From positions 72,771,745-72,835,744 of the forward strand of contig NC_083599.1 of the NCBI RefSeq assembly GCF_020882245.1: a DNA stretch of 64,000 nucleotides, read 5' to 3'. The DNA comes from Rhopalosiphum padi (Eukaryota; Arthropoda; Insecta; Hemiptera; Aphididae). Position 1 is the first letter of the stretch. Each line of letters begins with the position of its first letter. Under the pieces are notes generated by a model. The model was given only the letters and a program-made list of their open reading frames with translations, did not search any database and had not been told where the DNA came from. The translations under genes and the position numbers were made by a program. Of the stretch, positions 50,061 to 62,669 are shown in pieces.

Positions 50061-52819
50061 GTATTATGGTCGGCCCGCAGCCCAAGGCTGTGCCACGTTC
50101 AACAACAAAACAAATAATCAGTTGTTATTGTCATACATTATATACTGTATACCCACGACGTACATTATACGTTATTATAAATATATATTATAATTATAAT
50201 TATTTTTATGATTTTAAATTCCATTTGAACTGTTTAATTTTGGTTATGAAAGGAGTGAATACATAATTCGCCTCACTCTAAAAAAATATAATCAAAACCG
50301 CCACACTCAATAATATTGAAGTGTGAAGTACATTTTTTTATTTAATTTTTTAGAATTTTGCAATGATGTTAAACCGTATCTGGTGCTCGTGAATGTACGT
50401 TAATAATAACTCAATTGTCTCTTTTATGTTCACCGTAGGTAAATAATTATAATAATTATTATTGTCTGAAATGTTGCTCCACGTCGTTTTGTAAATTTCC
50501 AATAATATAATATTATATTGTTTTGATCACATAATCGTAGTCGTTTCTTATAAAACATGAACTAATAATTATTTACAAAAAACAACATACCCTTGTCGTA
50601 AACACTTTTAAATGTGTTTAAACTAGACGTTTAAAAAGAAAAATCGCCTACACAATTCGTATAGGTAAAATATTATTTAAAAAGAACGTACGAAATAAAC
50701 TGTGTTCAATACTTTCGGGATGATGTATCAAACCGTACTGATAGACGGACAAACAAGAAAAACTTTAACAGTATCTATAATGCATTCGCCACACGAAATC
50801 AATAAAGATAAAATCCAATATTATGAAAACGAAATTAGAGTTATTTTTGTATAGTTTCGTTTATCGATAATTTCGTGCGTACGACCTTTCGAAGTTATAA
50901 TCTTTTGTACAGGCAATCTTTTGCACACTAGGCGTTCGAATATACGATATTCAAACACATTATTTTCGAACACGTGATCCCTTACCAATATAATATAAAT
51001 TTATCGAAGTCTCAAAAATAATTCAGACCGAAACTGCAGTTATAATACAAAGTTCTAATTAGCTTAAACCACATACACGATTACAAATAAGAAACAAAAT
51101 AAATTTCATTGATATTCAAATAAAAAAGCTGAACGAAATAAAAATATCAAATTTTGTAACTATTTACAAATATTGGATAAAAAAATAAACCTAAGCAATG
51201 TTATAAATATTTTATTTGCCATTATATCACCATACATTTGTTTTATTGAATATTTATTAGGTACTATCACTTGTTTTGTATTGACTTATTATTATAAAAT
51301 TACTAAAAAAAATGTTTATTATAGTTTTTAATAATATTGTGTACCTATTATTTCTCTTGATGTATAAACTATTTAACTATGTATACCTAAGACTGATATT
51401 TTTAATAATAATATTAATATCTATATCATTAAATAGTTCTAAATAACTATAATAGAATAATAGAGTAATAGAAATTATTATGTTATTGTAAACTTAATTT
51501 ATATAATTATAACACATGTGTCATGTGTGTATTATAATAAAGTTTATGAACCACTACTATTATGTGAAAAACTCAAAAAGCTAAAAATTATCATAACTAA
51601 ATACAATTGATTTTAATTAAACATATTGACGAAATGTGTATAGTGTATACTATGCGTAAATCTATATTGCCACCTTTGTCTAAAAGTATTGACGAAATTC
51701 ATGATATAATAAATTTAATGGATAGGTATTAAAACTAAGTACTTTGAACAATTTGTTTTATCAAATGATCAAGATACCCATATTATAGATTATAGTATTT
51801 TCTTGTATCTTGTATAGAAAATTTAAAATTTCACTTGAAAATGAGCGATTAAAATAAGAGATACCGGTTGTAAATTTAAAGATAAACTTGATACTTGAAG
51901 CGTAGTTAAATACCCGCTCGTATTTAGAGCTGGTGATTTAGTGTTTTGTCAAAAAAAGGCTTATTATATGAAAGGTAATTTATTATATTAATTATTATGG
52001 GCCTGCTTATAGGTAGCAATTCCTTCTAATTTAATTCGGTACACAAAAGAGTAGTTTTATACACATACTCGTATTATCGTACTAATATGAGTATTTTACA
52101 CAGTATGAGTGTATGACGTATGCGTAAAGATGCAATGTTTTGTCTGATTGGCAAATGTTTAAAAACAATCAAACTGTATCCACAGTTATATCATTGAGCT
52201 TAAAAAATGTAAAAGTATGTTTTATTATAATTATTTTGCTGTATAATAGATGAAAATAATCCAATAAGGTACATGTGGCTTTTATAAAATATTATAGGAC
52301 AACTATAGATCAATTAATATTTAACAGTATTTAAATTAAAAGTAACTATAAATATGGGTTATGTACCTATATAAAGTCTTAAATACCTACTTGTAAATTA
52401 ATTTAAAGTTTGTATTGCTTTACTTGATCACGATTTTATATTATAATTTTATACTACCATCAAACAATTTACCAGTTGCATAAAAAAAAAGTTAAAAAAT
52501 ATAGATTTTGTATTATTATAATATATAATATATATTTTAATTTCCAGTAACTAAAGCAACAACAAAGTAAATGTTTCCATATCTAAAAATGCTAAAAATT
52601 GTCGGCTTGGCACAATAGTCAATGATAGGAGTAATTCAAAATTTAAGATGATACAATGGGTGTAGTCAATTTGCACCAAAATTGACCATAAATATTAATT
52701 ACAATATGTGTAATTTCAAATTTCCACAAAATTATTAAACTGCGTTTGTAATTTGCACCATCGCAGATAGTAAGAAATAGTAAATGTAATTTGCACTAAA
52801 ATCAAAATCGATTATTATA
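50061..52819. other. AT-rich region, nothing identified
   Basis: About 2.8 kb without a supported gene, inverted repeat or RNA gene. Confidence 0.45.
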
Positions 52820-52827
52820 AGGTAGGT

Positions 52828-52989
52828 CAGGGGCGGATCTGAAGCTTGTTTAAGGGGGGGGGGGGCGAATAAGAATATTTAATATGTATATTTGTATGAC
52901 TGTATAACTATAAAAAAATATCCGTAGTACAAAATAAAAGCCTAAGGGGGGGGGCGATCGCGATGTAACCCCCCATAAATCTGCCTTTG
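52828..52989. mobile_element. hAT-type MITE with G-run ends
   Basis: A 162-bp element starting CAGGGGCGGATCTGAAG and ending ATAAATCTGCCTTTG, imperfect inverted ends. The flanking octamers AGGTAGGT (52820-52827) and AGATAGGT (52990-52997) match at seven of eight positions. Long G runs and a C run lie just inside the ends. Confidence 0.7.
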
Positions 52990-52997
52990 AGATAGGT

Positions 52998-53167
52998 ACT
53001 GTCGAAAGAATAATCGTAGAAGTTTCGAATGTTTCGATATTTGAGTATAATAATATTATATTGTGATATGAGAAGCTAAAGCCATTGGATATTCCGTTTA
53101 TAGATACTGAGTGGTTATTTACACCGTTCTACGTCTGTATTGACTTAAAATCTAAACCTTATATAGT

Positions 53168-53203
<36 letters not shown>

Positions 53204-54757
53204 CACGACAAACATATTATTATATTATTTTAGCCAAAAATATGAGGGAAAACCACGTACTGAGTAATATGAGAATATATATAATGATAATTCGTTGCAA
53301 ACAATTCGTTATCGTTGTATTTATATAGATTATCTCAAACAACAATAGGTAATCATAAGATTCGATTGCGATGTATAAAACGTTTGATTATATATTTATA
53401 TATAATATATGGTTGGATTTTCAGATGGAAAAGTTTGACAACGTTGCACGGAATTATAAAAACTGAGCGTTCTCAATAGTCAAAACGGTCTAAAAAAGGT
53501 ATCGACGATAATGACCGTTCTCAATCGTATTATTCGTATTTCTGCCCAAATTACGAACTCCCGATACAATACGTTTGTATAGTTAGCCCCCACTCGTAAG
53601 AAAGCTTTCAAAATAGTTGTTACTTTTAATCTTTTATTGTTGTTACTACTTACTACTGTCTATTTGTAATCAAGTGTTTAGAATTCGTAATCTAATTTTT
53701 TTCAAGTAATAACTAGTGTTTCAATTTAATATTACACTTCCTAATAAATTATTAAATGTTTATATTTTGTAGAATACCTGATCCATAACTTACTATATCC
53801 ATTACTTGAAATAATTTTTATATCTGGTTTTTACATTGCAGTACCTATATACCTACTTTTTTTATGATATTTAAAATGTTTTATTTTTATTTTATATTGC
53901 CTTAAAATTCAAATTCTGATTGTAATATTGACATCTTTCTTGCTTGCCAATAAAAAATAAATATTTATATTTTATATTTTTATGCAATAATATGTACAAT
54001 ACAATACAATATTTAAAGAACAGCATATAATATTGATAACAAACCTTTGATTTGAAAGAGTAAAATGCAAAATAGCCATCCATTCACATTACATCAATAT
54101 AAAAAAACAAATAAAACAAAACACTATATTCATCTGCCAAAATAAATGGAACATTCAAACAAACTGTCAAAAAATGGAAAAGAAAATATTAAATCTAATA
54201 TAACCAACAATTATTGTAATAATGTACAAAAATAGGTATCTATCTAATTATTTTATTTAATATTGTATTTTTCTTAAATGTAATGTATATATATATATAA
54301 ATATAATACTAATGACCTTAGTTATCAAAGCAGAAATTATATAATAATAATTTTAAGATGAATAAAAAAATATTAAATTTTTTTTTAAATGTTCAATAAG
54401 TTTAATTTAAATCTTTTTATTTTAATTTGTAGGTCTATCTTTTTTTTACTTGAGCAATTACCTATTTCTCCTCTCACTTTCTTCATTAATTCGGTCTTGA
54501 GTACAATAATGATTATGCTTATTACTTATTACTTTATTAGTTATTAATCAATGATAATATTACACAAATAAGTGTTAAACCGAGAAGATATATTTCGGTA
54601 GGGGCACAACATAGGCCATTACTAATACTCGTGTGTTTGTTTATAAGCCACACACAAACTCACCGCATTCGATAATAGTTAATATATTTTATAATATATC
54701 TTTATCATCTTATCTGTCTGTGAATATTTATACATTATCGAGTGTTGGTTTGTATAC
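52998..54757. other. AT-rich region with an (ATA)n tract
   Basis: A trinucleotide tract of about ten ATA/AAT units is at 53171-53200. The minus-strand frame at 53892-54083 is Phe/Tyr-rich without a domain. Nothing else was supported. Confidence 0.45.
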
Positions 54758-54761
54758 TTAA

Positions 54762-55095
54762 GGGGCCTCGCTACTGCCGTCAATTTGAGCTCAAAAGACG
54801 TTAAGTTTTGACAAAACTAAAATTAGTTTAAGATGTCCGATTTTGATTCTGAAAAAAATTCCGAACTCGGCAGAAAATTGTCTATAGATCGTACGGAATA
54901 CTTTGCAAAAATTAAATCTTATATTCTAATGAAGTGGTTATACAAACTTGAAAATATGAATTTTTTCAAATCATAATATTAAATTTAAAATTAAAATTAC
55001 AACCAAAATGTTTCGTACGTTCTACAGACATTTTTCTGCTGAATTTAAATTTATTTTCAGAATTAAGATCAGACAACGTTAACTAACTTTAATTT
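54762..55095. mobile_element. TTAA-flanked MITE (copy 2, right-truncated)
   Basis: It begins GGGGCCTCGCTACTGCCG after TTAA at 54758-54761 and aligns, inverted, with the copy at 35157-38698 without the piggyBac. The match stops near 55095, so the far end is lost. It preserves the empty TTAA site used by the piggyBac in the other copy (near 54828-54831). Confidence 0.85.
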
Positions 55096-56345
55096 TTGAT
55101 TGATTTTAATTTTCACTGAGTGTCATTTGTATCAAATTTATATAATTTATCTTACAAACTATGAATTTTATCATTCATTTTAAATTGTATACGAGGACGC
55201 GGGCGGCATAACATATGCTTTTTAAGGGGATTAGTATAGGCAAATTTAATGACAGTTTAAGAAAATTTAAAAATTATATACTATATTTTTAAGATTTATA
55301 GGTCATTATAACTATTTTAAAAACGCATTATCAAGGTTGTTTTCGAATTTATTAAATATTTATCTCTCAGTTAAAAGAAGGACAAAAACTATTTTTAATA
55401 AGACGTATTAAATAATAATAGTAAATAGAAAACGGCAATATTAACATGCAAGTTCTCGAATTACACAAAAAAAATCGATTTTGTCAACAATTGTATTTAC
55501 GTGAAAACTCCCGTTTTTCATAACTTTTGAGTGAAGGGATGAATAAATAGATTTTACAATTATGCGGTTATTTTTAGTGTACGAGTACATGATAAGTTAT
55601 TGATCAATTGCTTCGATTTTTAATTTCGAAGGGGGTTTTGGATAGAAAATTGAATCTAGTAAACATTTAACTTCACTACTTAATTATTTTTCTAATAAAC
55701 TTAAAAGCTTAATTAAATAATATCATTGGCTGTTGATATAAATTTTTTTCTCTTAAATATATATCAAGTTAAAATTTGAAATGTTTTTGAAATTGTTATT
55801 TTTAATTATTTCATTAATTGATTAATATTAAATATTGTTTTCTGTATACTTATATGATTTTAAATAAATAATAAATTTAATATTAATTTAATATAATTCT
55901 TGATAAAATAATAAGTATTATAAATAGATAAATAAAAAATGCTCTTTATATAGGTAATCCACATATTAATTAATTAAGAAAATTAGCTTTTTTATGGATG
56001 AGTTAATATTTTTAGATTATATAAGCAGAGCAATGAATGTTTTAATTTTACTATGTGTGTTTTTTTCGTTTTTTTTTTTGATCTTGAATTTTTGTAATTT
56101 CTGGATTTGACTACTAAGGCCATTAGTATTATATTTATAATATACATTACATTTAAGAAAAAATACAATTCTAAATTAAATAATTAGATATTTATGTAAA
56201 TCGCAATAATTGTTGACTATATATTAGATAAATATAATCATATTGATCATATTATAATATCCGATTGTAAGGATCATTTATGTCAAACAAGCCTAGCAGA
56301 CAACGTTGTGCAATTAACTGACATGTCCGCAGAGTGTATCGTGAG
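55096..56345. other. AT-rich region, nothing identified
   Basis: A part at 55500-55660 looks like a dispersed repeat by wording, but no ends were found and no frame is open. Confidence 0.4.
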
Positions 56346-56386
56346 TCGTCAGACTGTCATAACGAGTGAACGACATGACACAGCCA

Positions 56387-56820
56387 TCACGTGTCACAAA
56401 GGTACGGCTTTTCACCAGTATGCGTCCGCTGGTGCCTGATAAGATTGTTTATTTGAGAGAACGCCTTATCACACACTACGTTGCATGTGTACGGTTTTTC
56501 ACCCGTATGCGTCCGCTGGTGTACAGTCAGATTGCTATTACGAGAGAACGCCACATAACACACGTCGAATTTGTACGGTTTTTCACCCGTATGCGTCCAC
56601 CAGTGTATATTTAGTGCGCTATTATTGATAAACTTCTGGTATAACATACGTCGCATGGGTACGGTTATTTTTCATCCGTGTACGTCCGCCGGTGTTGTGT
56701 CAGACAGCTGTTTTGAGAGAATGTCATATCACATGAATCACAGAGATACGGATTTCCACCTGTATGCGTCCGCTGGCAGACTAAGAACAAAAATGACTTA
56801 TCGCACACGTACTTTATCAA
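56387..56820 (-). pseudogene. C2H2 zinc-finger array, degenerate
   Basis: On the minus strand the frame reads several Krueppel-type fingers joined by HTGEKPY linkers. In 56656-56387 one finger has Phe where the first Cys belongs (YKFDVC) and another has an extra Val between its Cys pair (TCNVVC). Further upstream (56820-56650) CDSCDMTFSQNSCLTQH is followed by a stop (DEK then TAA) and a frame change. Such proteins bind DNA in the nucleus; here missing ligands and stops indicate a pseudogene. Its N-terminal side is cut by the inverted-repeat element at 56819. Confidence 0.75.
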
Positions 56821-57430
56821 TTCTGCCGTCATAAGCCATTAAGCAGTAACTCCATTTTTGTCGAAATCGAGTTTTTGGTGTCTATCGATAGATATTTTAA
56901 TTCTTTATCGATTCCCGCAATAAAATTTAAGGCTTTTATCATTAGAAATCCATATAAATTGATAAGAAAATAACAAAAAAAGGCGGTATAAACATGATTT
57001 CATTAAGACAAGAAGCAAATAAGCAGTATGTCCAAATACTAGAACGAAAAGCAGTAAGTGATCAGGTAACTCTTGGAGTTACTGCTTTTTTCCATAGTAA
57101 TTATTGTATTCAGAAAGCAGTATGTCCAACAAAATTCAAATTTTTCAGAAGCCATTAGGCAGTAACTCCAAATAAAAGTGTACTTACTGCTTTTCATCTT
57201 CTGACTAATATAAGCTAATAAGCAGTAAGTCCATTAAAACCCATAAAAATGTATCAAACAACTTTTTTTTTGTGTTCAATAGTTTCCTTATGAAAAATAC
57301 AATAACATACCATCTCTTTAATGTTTAAAACATTATTATTATGACTCTACGGACTAATTTAGTGTTGAAAACTGTTTTGTTGTTTCCTGAAAAATACGTT
57401 TACTACTTAGTGGCTTATGACGGCAGAATT
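56819..57430. mobile_element. Inverted-repeat element with eight internal motif copies
   Basis: The ends are 25-bp inverted repeats starting AATTCTGCCGTCATAAGCCA (56819-56843 and 57406-57430, one mismatch). Eight copies of AGCAGTAAGTCCA or close variants occur inside: 56842, 57022, 57050, 57074 (inverted), 57116, 57158, 57181 (inverted) and 57221. There is no coding frame. No target duplication could be fixed, so the superfamily is unknown. Confidence 0.7.
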
Positions 57431-57652
57431 GTAATAAATAATTTAACAACCATAGTTGTGTGATGCCAACTGTTACGAGAACGTGAGTATTTTAAATAAC
57501 GTATTTACAATTTAATGTATTGAGAATAAGATTAGTTGTCAACACAATGTTTCAAGCCAGTGTTGCGTTTATTTCCGTTTAAAGTAATTATATTATATTG
57601 AAAACAAAATCAGTTTAAATTGATTTTATGAACCGTGAGTTGTGACTGCACC

Positions 57653-57815
57653 GAAAATCATTAAATCGTGCAATTTTCGTCATATAAATAATAAATTTAA
57701 TATACTTAATTCATTGTTGTTTATTGGCATGAGCATATTATAATAATGTTTGTATAAAAAGTGTTCCACTTAACGTTTTTTTTCGCTAATTTGTTTAAAA
57801 TTTAAAAAAAAAACG
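57653..57815. repeat. Direct repeat, left copy
   Basis: About 163 bp from GAAAATCATTAAATCGTGCA to a run of A followed by CG, nearly identical to 58346-58503. The two copies flank about 530 bp. Confidence 0.85.
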
Positions 57816-57904
57816 TTGATCTATGCGTGTAATTTTGTTTTTGTCATAAGATAGGATAGTTTTTATCCCGATTAATGACCTCGATATATTACCTCTTTAT
57901 ATGT

Positions 57905-58164
57905 ATAGAGCTGTGCGATTAGTTAATCGATTATTCGAATAACAGATTATTTTTAACGAATGATGCCTAATGTCATAATCGGTTAATCGATTGAAAAAAT
58001 GCAATGTTGGTCGGGACATTTATGTAAAGTTGATGTATCGGAAATATCATCTATACACCAAATCAGAAGCCAAAAATACTTTTTATTTAAATGTTAGCAT
58101 CAGGCAACCAAAATTAACACGGATGCATTTTGTACGGGCAACGAAGTGCACGGGTACAGCTAGT
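57905..58164 (+). mobile_element. Possible Helitron 3' end
   Basis: The sequence ends GGGTACAGCTAGT at 58164, a CTRRT-type terminus, preceded by a short stem GGGCA / TGCAC-like hairpin at about 58136-58150. The wording ACGGGCAACGAAGTGCACGG is one I associate with insect Helitron ends. The 5' terminus was not found, so the left border is arbitrary. Confidence 0.35.
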
Positions 58165-58345
58165 ATATTATATTATAAGCTGTTAATTATTTTTTTAAAT
58201 AATCATAACACTAAGTTAGCTAATTATTATAGTTACAACTTACAACAATATTTCTTCATCATTAATGTTTATTTTAGTCTTTAGATGTAATGTCAGCCAT
58301 TTTTTCAATATTTTTTAATGGTAATTAAAAATAAATTTCTACACT

Positions 58346-58503
58346 GAAAATCATTAAATCGTGCAATTTTCGTCTTATAAATAATTTAATATACTTAATT
58401 CATTGTTGTTTATTGGCATGAACATATTATAATAATGTTTGTATAAAAAGTGTTCCACTTAACGTTTTTTTCGCTAATTTGTTTAAAATTAAAAAAAAAA
58501 ACG
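58346..58503. repeat. Direct repeat, right copy
   Basis: Counterpart of 57653-57815 with a few substitutions and short indels in A/T runs. Confidence 0.85.
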
Positions 58504-59095
58504 CAGTAAAAATGATTTTTTAGAATGTACAGACTTCTATTTATAAAATATGAAGTTATAACAACAATTCCAGCTATGAGTAGAATGTATATTATTTAAG
58601 AATGATATAGGTAAGGATAGATAAAATTACAATTTCGATTAAATTATTTAATAAATATTTTTATTGAATTTAATATAAGTACCTAAGAAAATACAATAAG
58701 TATAGAAATATATAGAAACTTCATTAATACGTGGAAAAATAATAAATAAAGGTAATTTTAATTTCTAAGCGAAGCGATAAATGTATTGATTTTACATTAA
58801 TGTGTTTTTTCAATTTTGTGTATTTATACACATTGTATAGTAGATAAAATGCTTCGATATTCAACTTTCAAGGAGATTTATACAAATAGCCAATTGTATG
58901 TAGTTGGATTTTTGGAAAGAAAAAAATAAAAATTCCTAGTATTTTTCGAAAAAATTTTAAAAAATGTATCATATTTTTGTTGTTATACGGAATGGGGTTT
59001 AGTTTTCAGTTGTCATCATAGTTTGAACGGGAGAGCACCCCGGGTTGAAATCAAATTACTAAATCTCAACATTTTTCAATAGTGACGACTGACGA
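58504..59095. other. AT-rich spacer, nothing identified
   Basis: No frame or inverted repeat was recognised in this stretch. Confidence 0.45.
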
Positions 59096-59720
59096 GGCCT
59101 ACTTTCATATTATTTGTGGTGCTATTAATAAGTTGCAGAATTTTTGCGATCAGTCTATTGAAAACCTAAGTAAAATTCACTAGATACCTCTACGTAGACT
59201 ATAATATGATGGGCTGTGTCCCAATTTGTGGACATCGAGTATTACTTTTTTGAAAATAATACAGGCGAATCGTTACTGTCGCCGTGAGATGTTATACTTA
59301 AATGTTGGAAAAGTTTTTTAAATCTGAACTAGAAGAATTGACTGAGGCAAACAATCTGGGAGACATCTGGTTCCAACAGGACCGGGCTACATCCCACATA
59401 GCTTGAATTTCAATGGTGAAATTGAGACAAATGTTCTCTGAGCGCTTACAGGTCTCACTGAGGGGTGGAATGGTCCGCAAGCTCATTAAATTTAAGCATT
59501 TATGACCTTTTTCTTTGAGAATACTTAAAGCAAAAAGTTTTTAAACATAGTTCATATACCTTAAAAGGACTTAAAGAGATAATTAGGGAGGAAGTTATGG
59601 CCACAGTGGTTACACCTATCCAAATGTACCGACGAGCGGTTGAAAACTTTCGGGATCGCCTTCAAGAGTCGGATGGCTGACGGCCACTATTTTAGCGATG
59701 AAATCTTTAAAACCTGAAGT
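59096..59720 (+). pseudogene. mariner/IS630-like transposase, decayed
   Basis: Pieces in different frames follow the order of an insect DDE transposase of the Tc1/mariner-IS630 type: DEAYFH-like sequence near 59094, INKLQNFC near 59129, YYFFENNTGES near 59243-59275, DIWFQQDRATSH at about 59360-59396 with the second catalytic Asp (Gly to Arg beside it), then after stops VTPIQMYRRAVENFRDRLQE near 59610-59670. Several stops and shifts show it is dead. No ends were found. Confidence 0.65.
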
Positions 59721-62243
59721 AAAAAATTAGATTGTCTACTGAATCAAATAATATAAACCTTACTTCTTTATGATGAATACTTTTTATTCTAGATCCCTTC
59801 AAATCCGATGTCCCACTACGTAGTTTAAAAATTAAAAACCCTAAAAATGTATCTATCGACTCTATTTTAAATTATTCATAATAATATGTATACTAGATAT
59901 TTGACATAATTTATAAAATATTTTCTCTTTTTGTGCTATTATTTATATCTCGAATTGTTGACTTTTTTACAGCTAGCAATAAAAAATATTTAAAATACAT
60001 AAACGTCATAAACACATCTCACAACTTTCTTTTATAAGCATTTTAAGTTCAAAAAATTAATTCTTAATATATAAAACTCATTCAATATTTAATATTTTAT
60101 CACCCTAGGTTTGAAAATGTTATACAAGATTTTCTTTTAAAGTATATAATCATTCCGTTGAGTAGATCACTGCAATGAATTTGTTAAATTTGAGCGAAAT
60201 AATAAATAATTACATACCAAAAACGATTCTGAGTAGTTTATTATTTGTGGTATAAATGGTATAGGCTATAACTTAAAATTTATTTGAATATTTTGAAAAT
60301 GTTTATGAATTGTGTAGTAAAATATAACAATATGTAAAAATTTCAAGTTTTTACTAAAGATATATTTTAATTACAACAAAATAACAAAAAAGTTTTTCTT
60401 GGTTTAAATAACTAATTTGGTTTACTTTTTAACTTCAAATATTTATACTTAGTAAAAACAAAAAATTGTGTTTGTAATTTTTATATTTTTGAGTTTTGAT
60501 AAATATTATTTATAAATATATATATATTTATATATTTACATATAATGAACTTGTATACATTTTTCAAGATTTTTGATCAGGCCTTAAAATTTTTATCAAC
60601 ACTTAAAAAAATAATTAAAAATTTCAAATACCAATTATTGGCTTAAAATAGGTTTCAAAATTTTGAAATTGAGTATAGAAATTAAAAATTTAAATAATAT
60701 ATATTGAGTTTCTTCGGTCAATTTTTTTGAATAATAATAATAATAAAAATAATAAAAAATGACTATCGATTTAATATAAATCCATAATCCATGTTCAATT
60801 TTGAACTTCAATTGCACACTAAAAATTATAATTTTCACTACAAGCTATTTATATTTATATTTTTAATTTTATTAATTCTAATAATTTAACTTTTGTGAAA
60901 TATTGTGTCAAATTTTTAAACTTGTTTATAACATTTTTATGATTGATAACATTAAAAAAACTTATGAACTAAGCTAAAAAATAGTTTTTATTTTCTCATG
61001 ATTTTATAATACTTGTATACTTAGCAATATTCATATATTTCAATAATACTATATACTTGTCACTTACAAATCCAAAAAAATAATTTACTCATTTTATCTT
61101 AATGTTTCACGAAGCTTAAATAATATGTGTCAAATATAAATGTTATATATCTATTGTGGACACTATAGTATTGGAGCTCACAATGGATGTTGTGAATTTT
61201 TCTTACATCCCTTGTAAATACGTATTTAATCTGAACACATGGGGTTGAAATTGAATACACAATGACCTATTAATTTAACTCATTGATTAGGTAATCTTAC
61301 TTAGGTTTTTAAGTACTCCATTATTAATATTTTATTATTTATTTTAAATCATTTTAAAAACAAAACTTGGGCGTATAGTATTGTAATGATATCTACATCA
61401 TTGCGCCACACAGCTTCATGTTTTGATATCATCATAATACTATTAAATATGTTATTACTAAAAAACCACTTAACAAATATCTGAACCCATGTACCCTGAT
61501 ATTATTCAAAATGTACAAAACCATTAATAAATAATAACTATACATATATATACATGTAAAAATGCCATTATATTACAAAAACATATTTTGATGTATTTAT
61601 ACAAAATAAACAACAACAATTTAATTTGGAACAACAAGGTATCAAAGATCAATACTATAAGTAGAGCCCCCTTTTTAATATTCAAGCCAGTCTGCTTACT
61701 TTAGCCATTTTCATACGCACCGTCTCAATTCACCACACTCATAAATAACCGCTTATTAAATTAACTCTGTTCTATTTCAAATCTTATAATATCTTGTTGT
61801 GAATTATTAAAGAGTTTTCTATTCAAAACTTAAAATTATATTTGCAATTATTTCAAGAAAATTAACATTATTAATATTCTCTTCACAAATTCTACAACTG
61901 TTCAAAAACATCAACAAGGTAAGAAATTATATTAATATATATTTACACAAATTACAAAGGTAAAATCCTCATCAACGACAAGTCAATTGAGACATGCAGA
62001 CTCAGGTGCATCACCAATCATTATATCCTTCGTTTATAAATCTGTACTCACGATCCCAATCAATCGTAATAATTATATGCTTTAATCTATAATAAGAGAT
62101 AGGATAAAGAAAGTCGACGTTCAGAATCCCTTTAATTATTATTCATTAAAATAGCTAACTATACCAGCTCAGTTAATATATTATTATAAGGTGAAGTTTT
62201 ATCAATAAGCAACGTACGGGCTTATTTTTAATTCATCACAAAG
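59721..62243. other. AT-rich region leading into the LTR element
   Basis: No gene was recognised. The last several hundred bases before 62238 should include the 5' LTR if the primer-binding site at 62244 is real, but I could not define the LTR start, and the 3' LTR lies outside the window. Confidence 0.4.
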
Positions 62244-62261
62244 TGGCGCCCAACAAAAGTG
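62244..62261 (+). other. Putative retrotransposon primer-binding site
   Basis: TGGCGCCCAACAAAAGTG just after CATCACA (a possible LTR end in CA) resembles tRNA-primed sites of gypsy-type elements. Support is its position 430 bp upstream of a pol frame. Confidence 0.5.
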
Positions 62262-62381
62262 ACTCTCACAAACATAAGATTTATATAAACCTAGGCATTT
62301 CACTAAAATATGATCCTGATCAGACTATTTTAGAAAGATAATTTTTTTTTCTCATAAAATCGATAAATATAAATACATAAA

Positions 62382-62625
62382 ATTACATTGTTCTAATACA
62401 ACAATTAATCCAAAGAAGATTATTATAAAGAATTAAACACAACAGTGTTAAAATTCAAATTTATTACATTGTTCTAATATAACAATTAATCCAAAGAAGA
62501 TTATTATAAAGAATTAAACACAAAGGTGTTAAAATCCAAATTTATTACATTGTTCTAATACAACAATTAATCCAAAGAAGATTATTATAAAGAATTAAAC
62601 ACAAAGGTGTTAAAATCCAAAATTT
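62382..62625. repeat. Three tandem copies of an 81-83 bp unit
   Basis: Units start at 62382, 62463 and 62546 with ATTACATTGTTCTAATA and contain AATCCAAAGAAGATTATTAT. The second has two extra bases. They lie between the primer-binding site and the pol frame, where gag should be. An A-run and (AAAT)n tract follow at 62625-62664. Confidence 0.93.
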
Positions 62626-62669
62626 AAAAAAAAAAAAAAAATAAATAAATAAATAAATAAATAATATAG

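Noticed and set aside
58120..58164. Full Helitron annotation
   Set aside because: Only a CTRRT-like end was seen; no 5' TC start and no Rep/helicase were found, so it is listed at low confidence only.
59298..59486. Minus-strand open frame of 62 codons
   Set aside because: It is the opposite strand of the mariner-like pseudogene, whose plus-strand motifs are recognisable.
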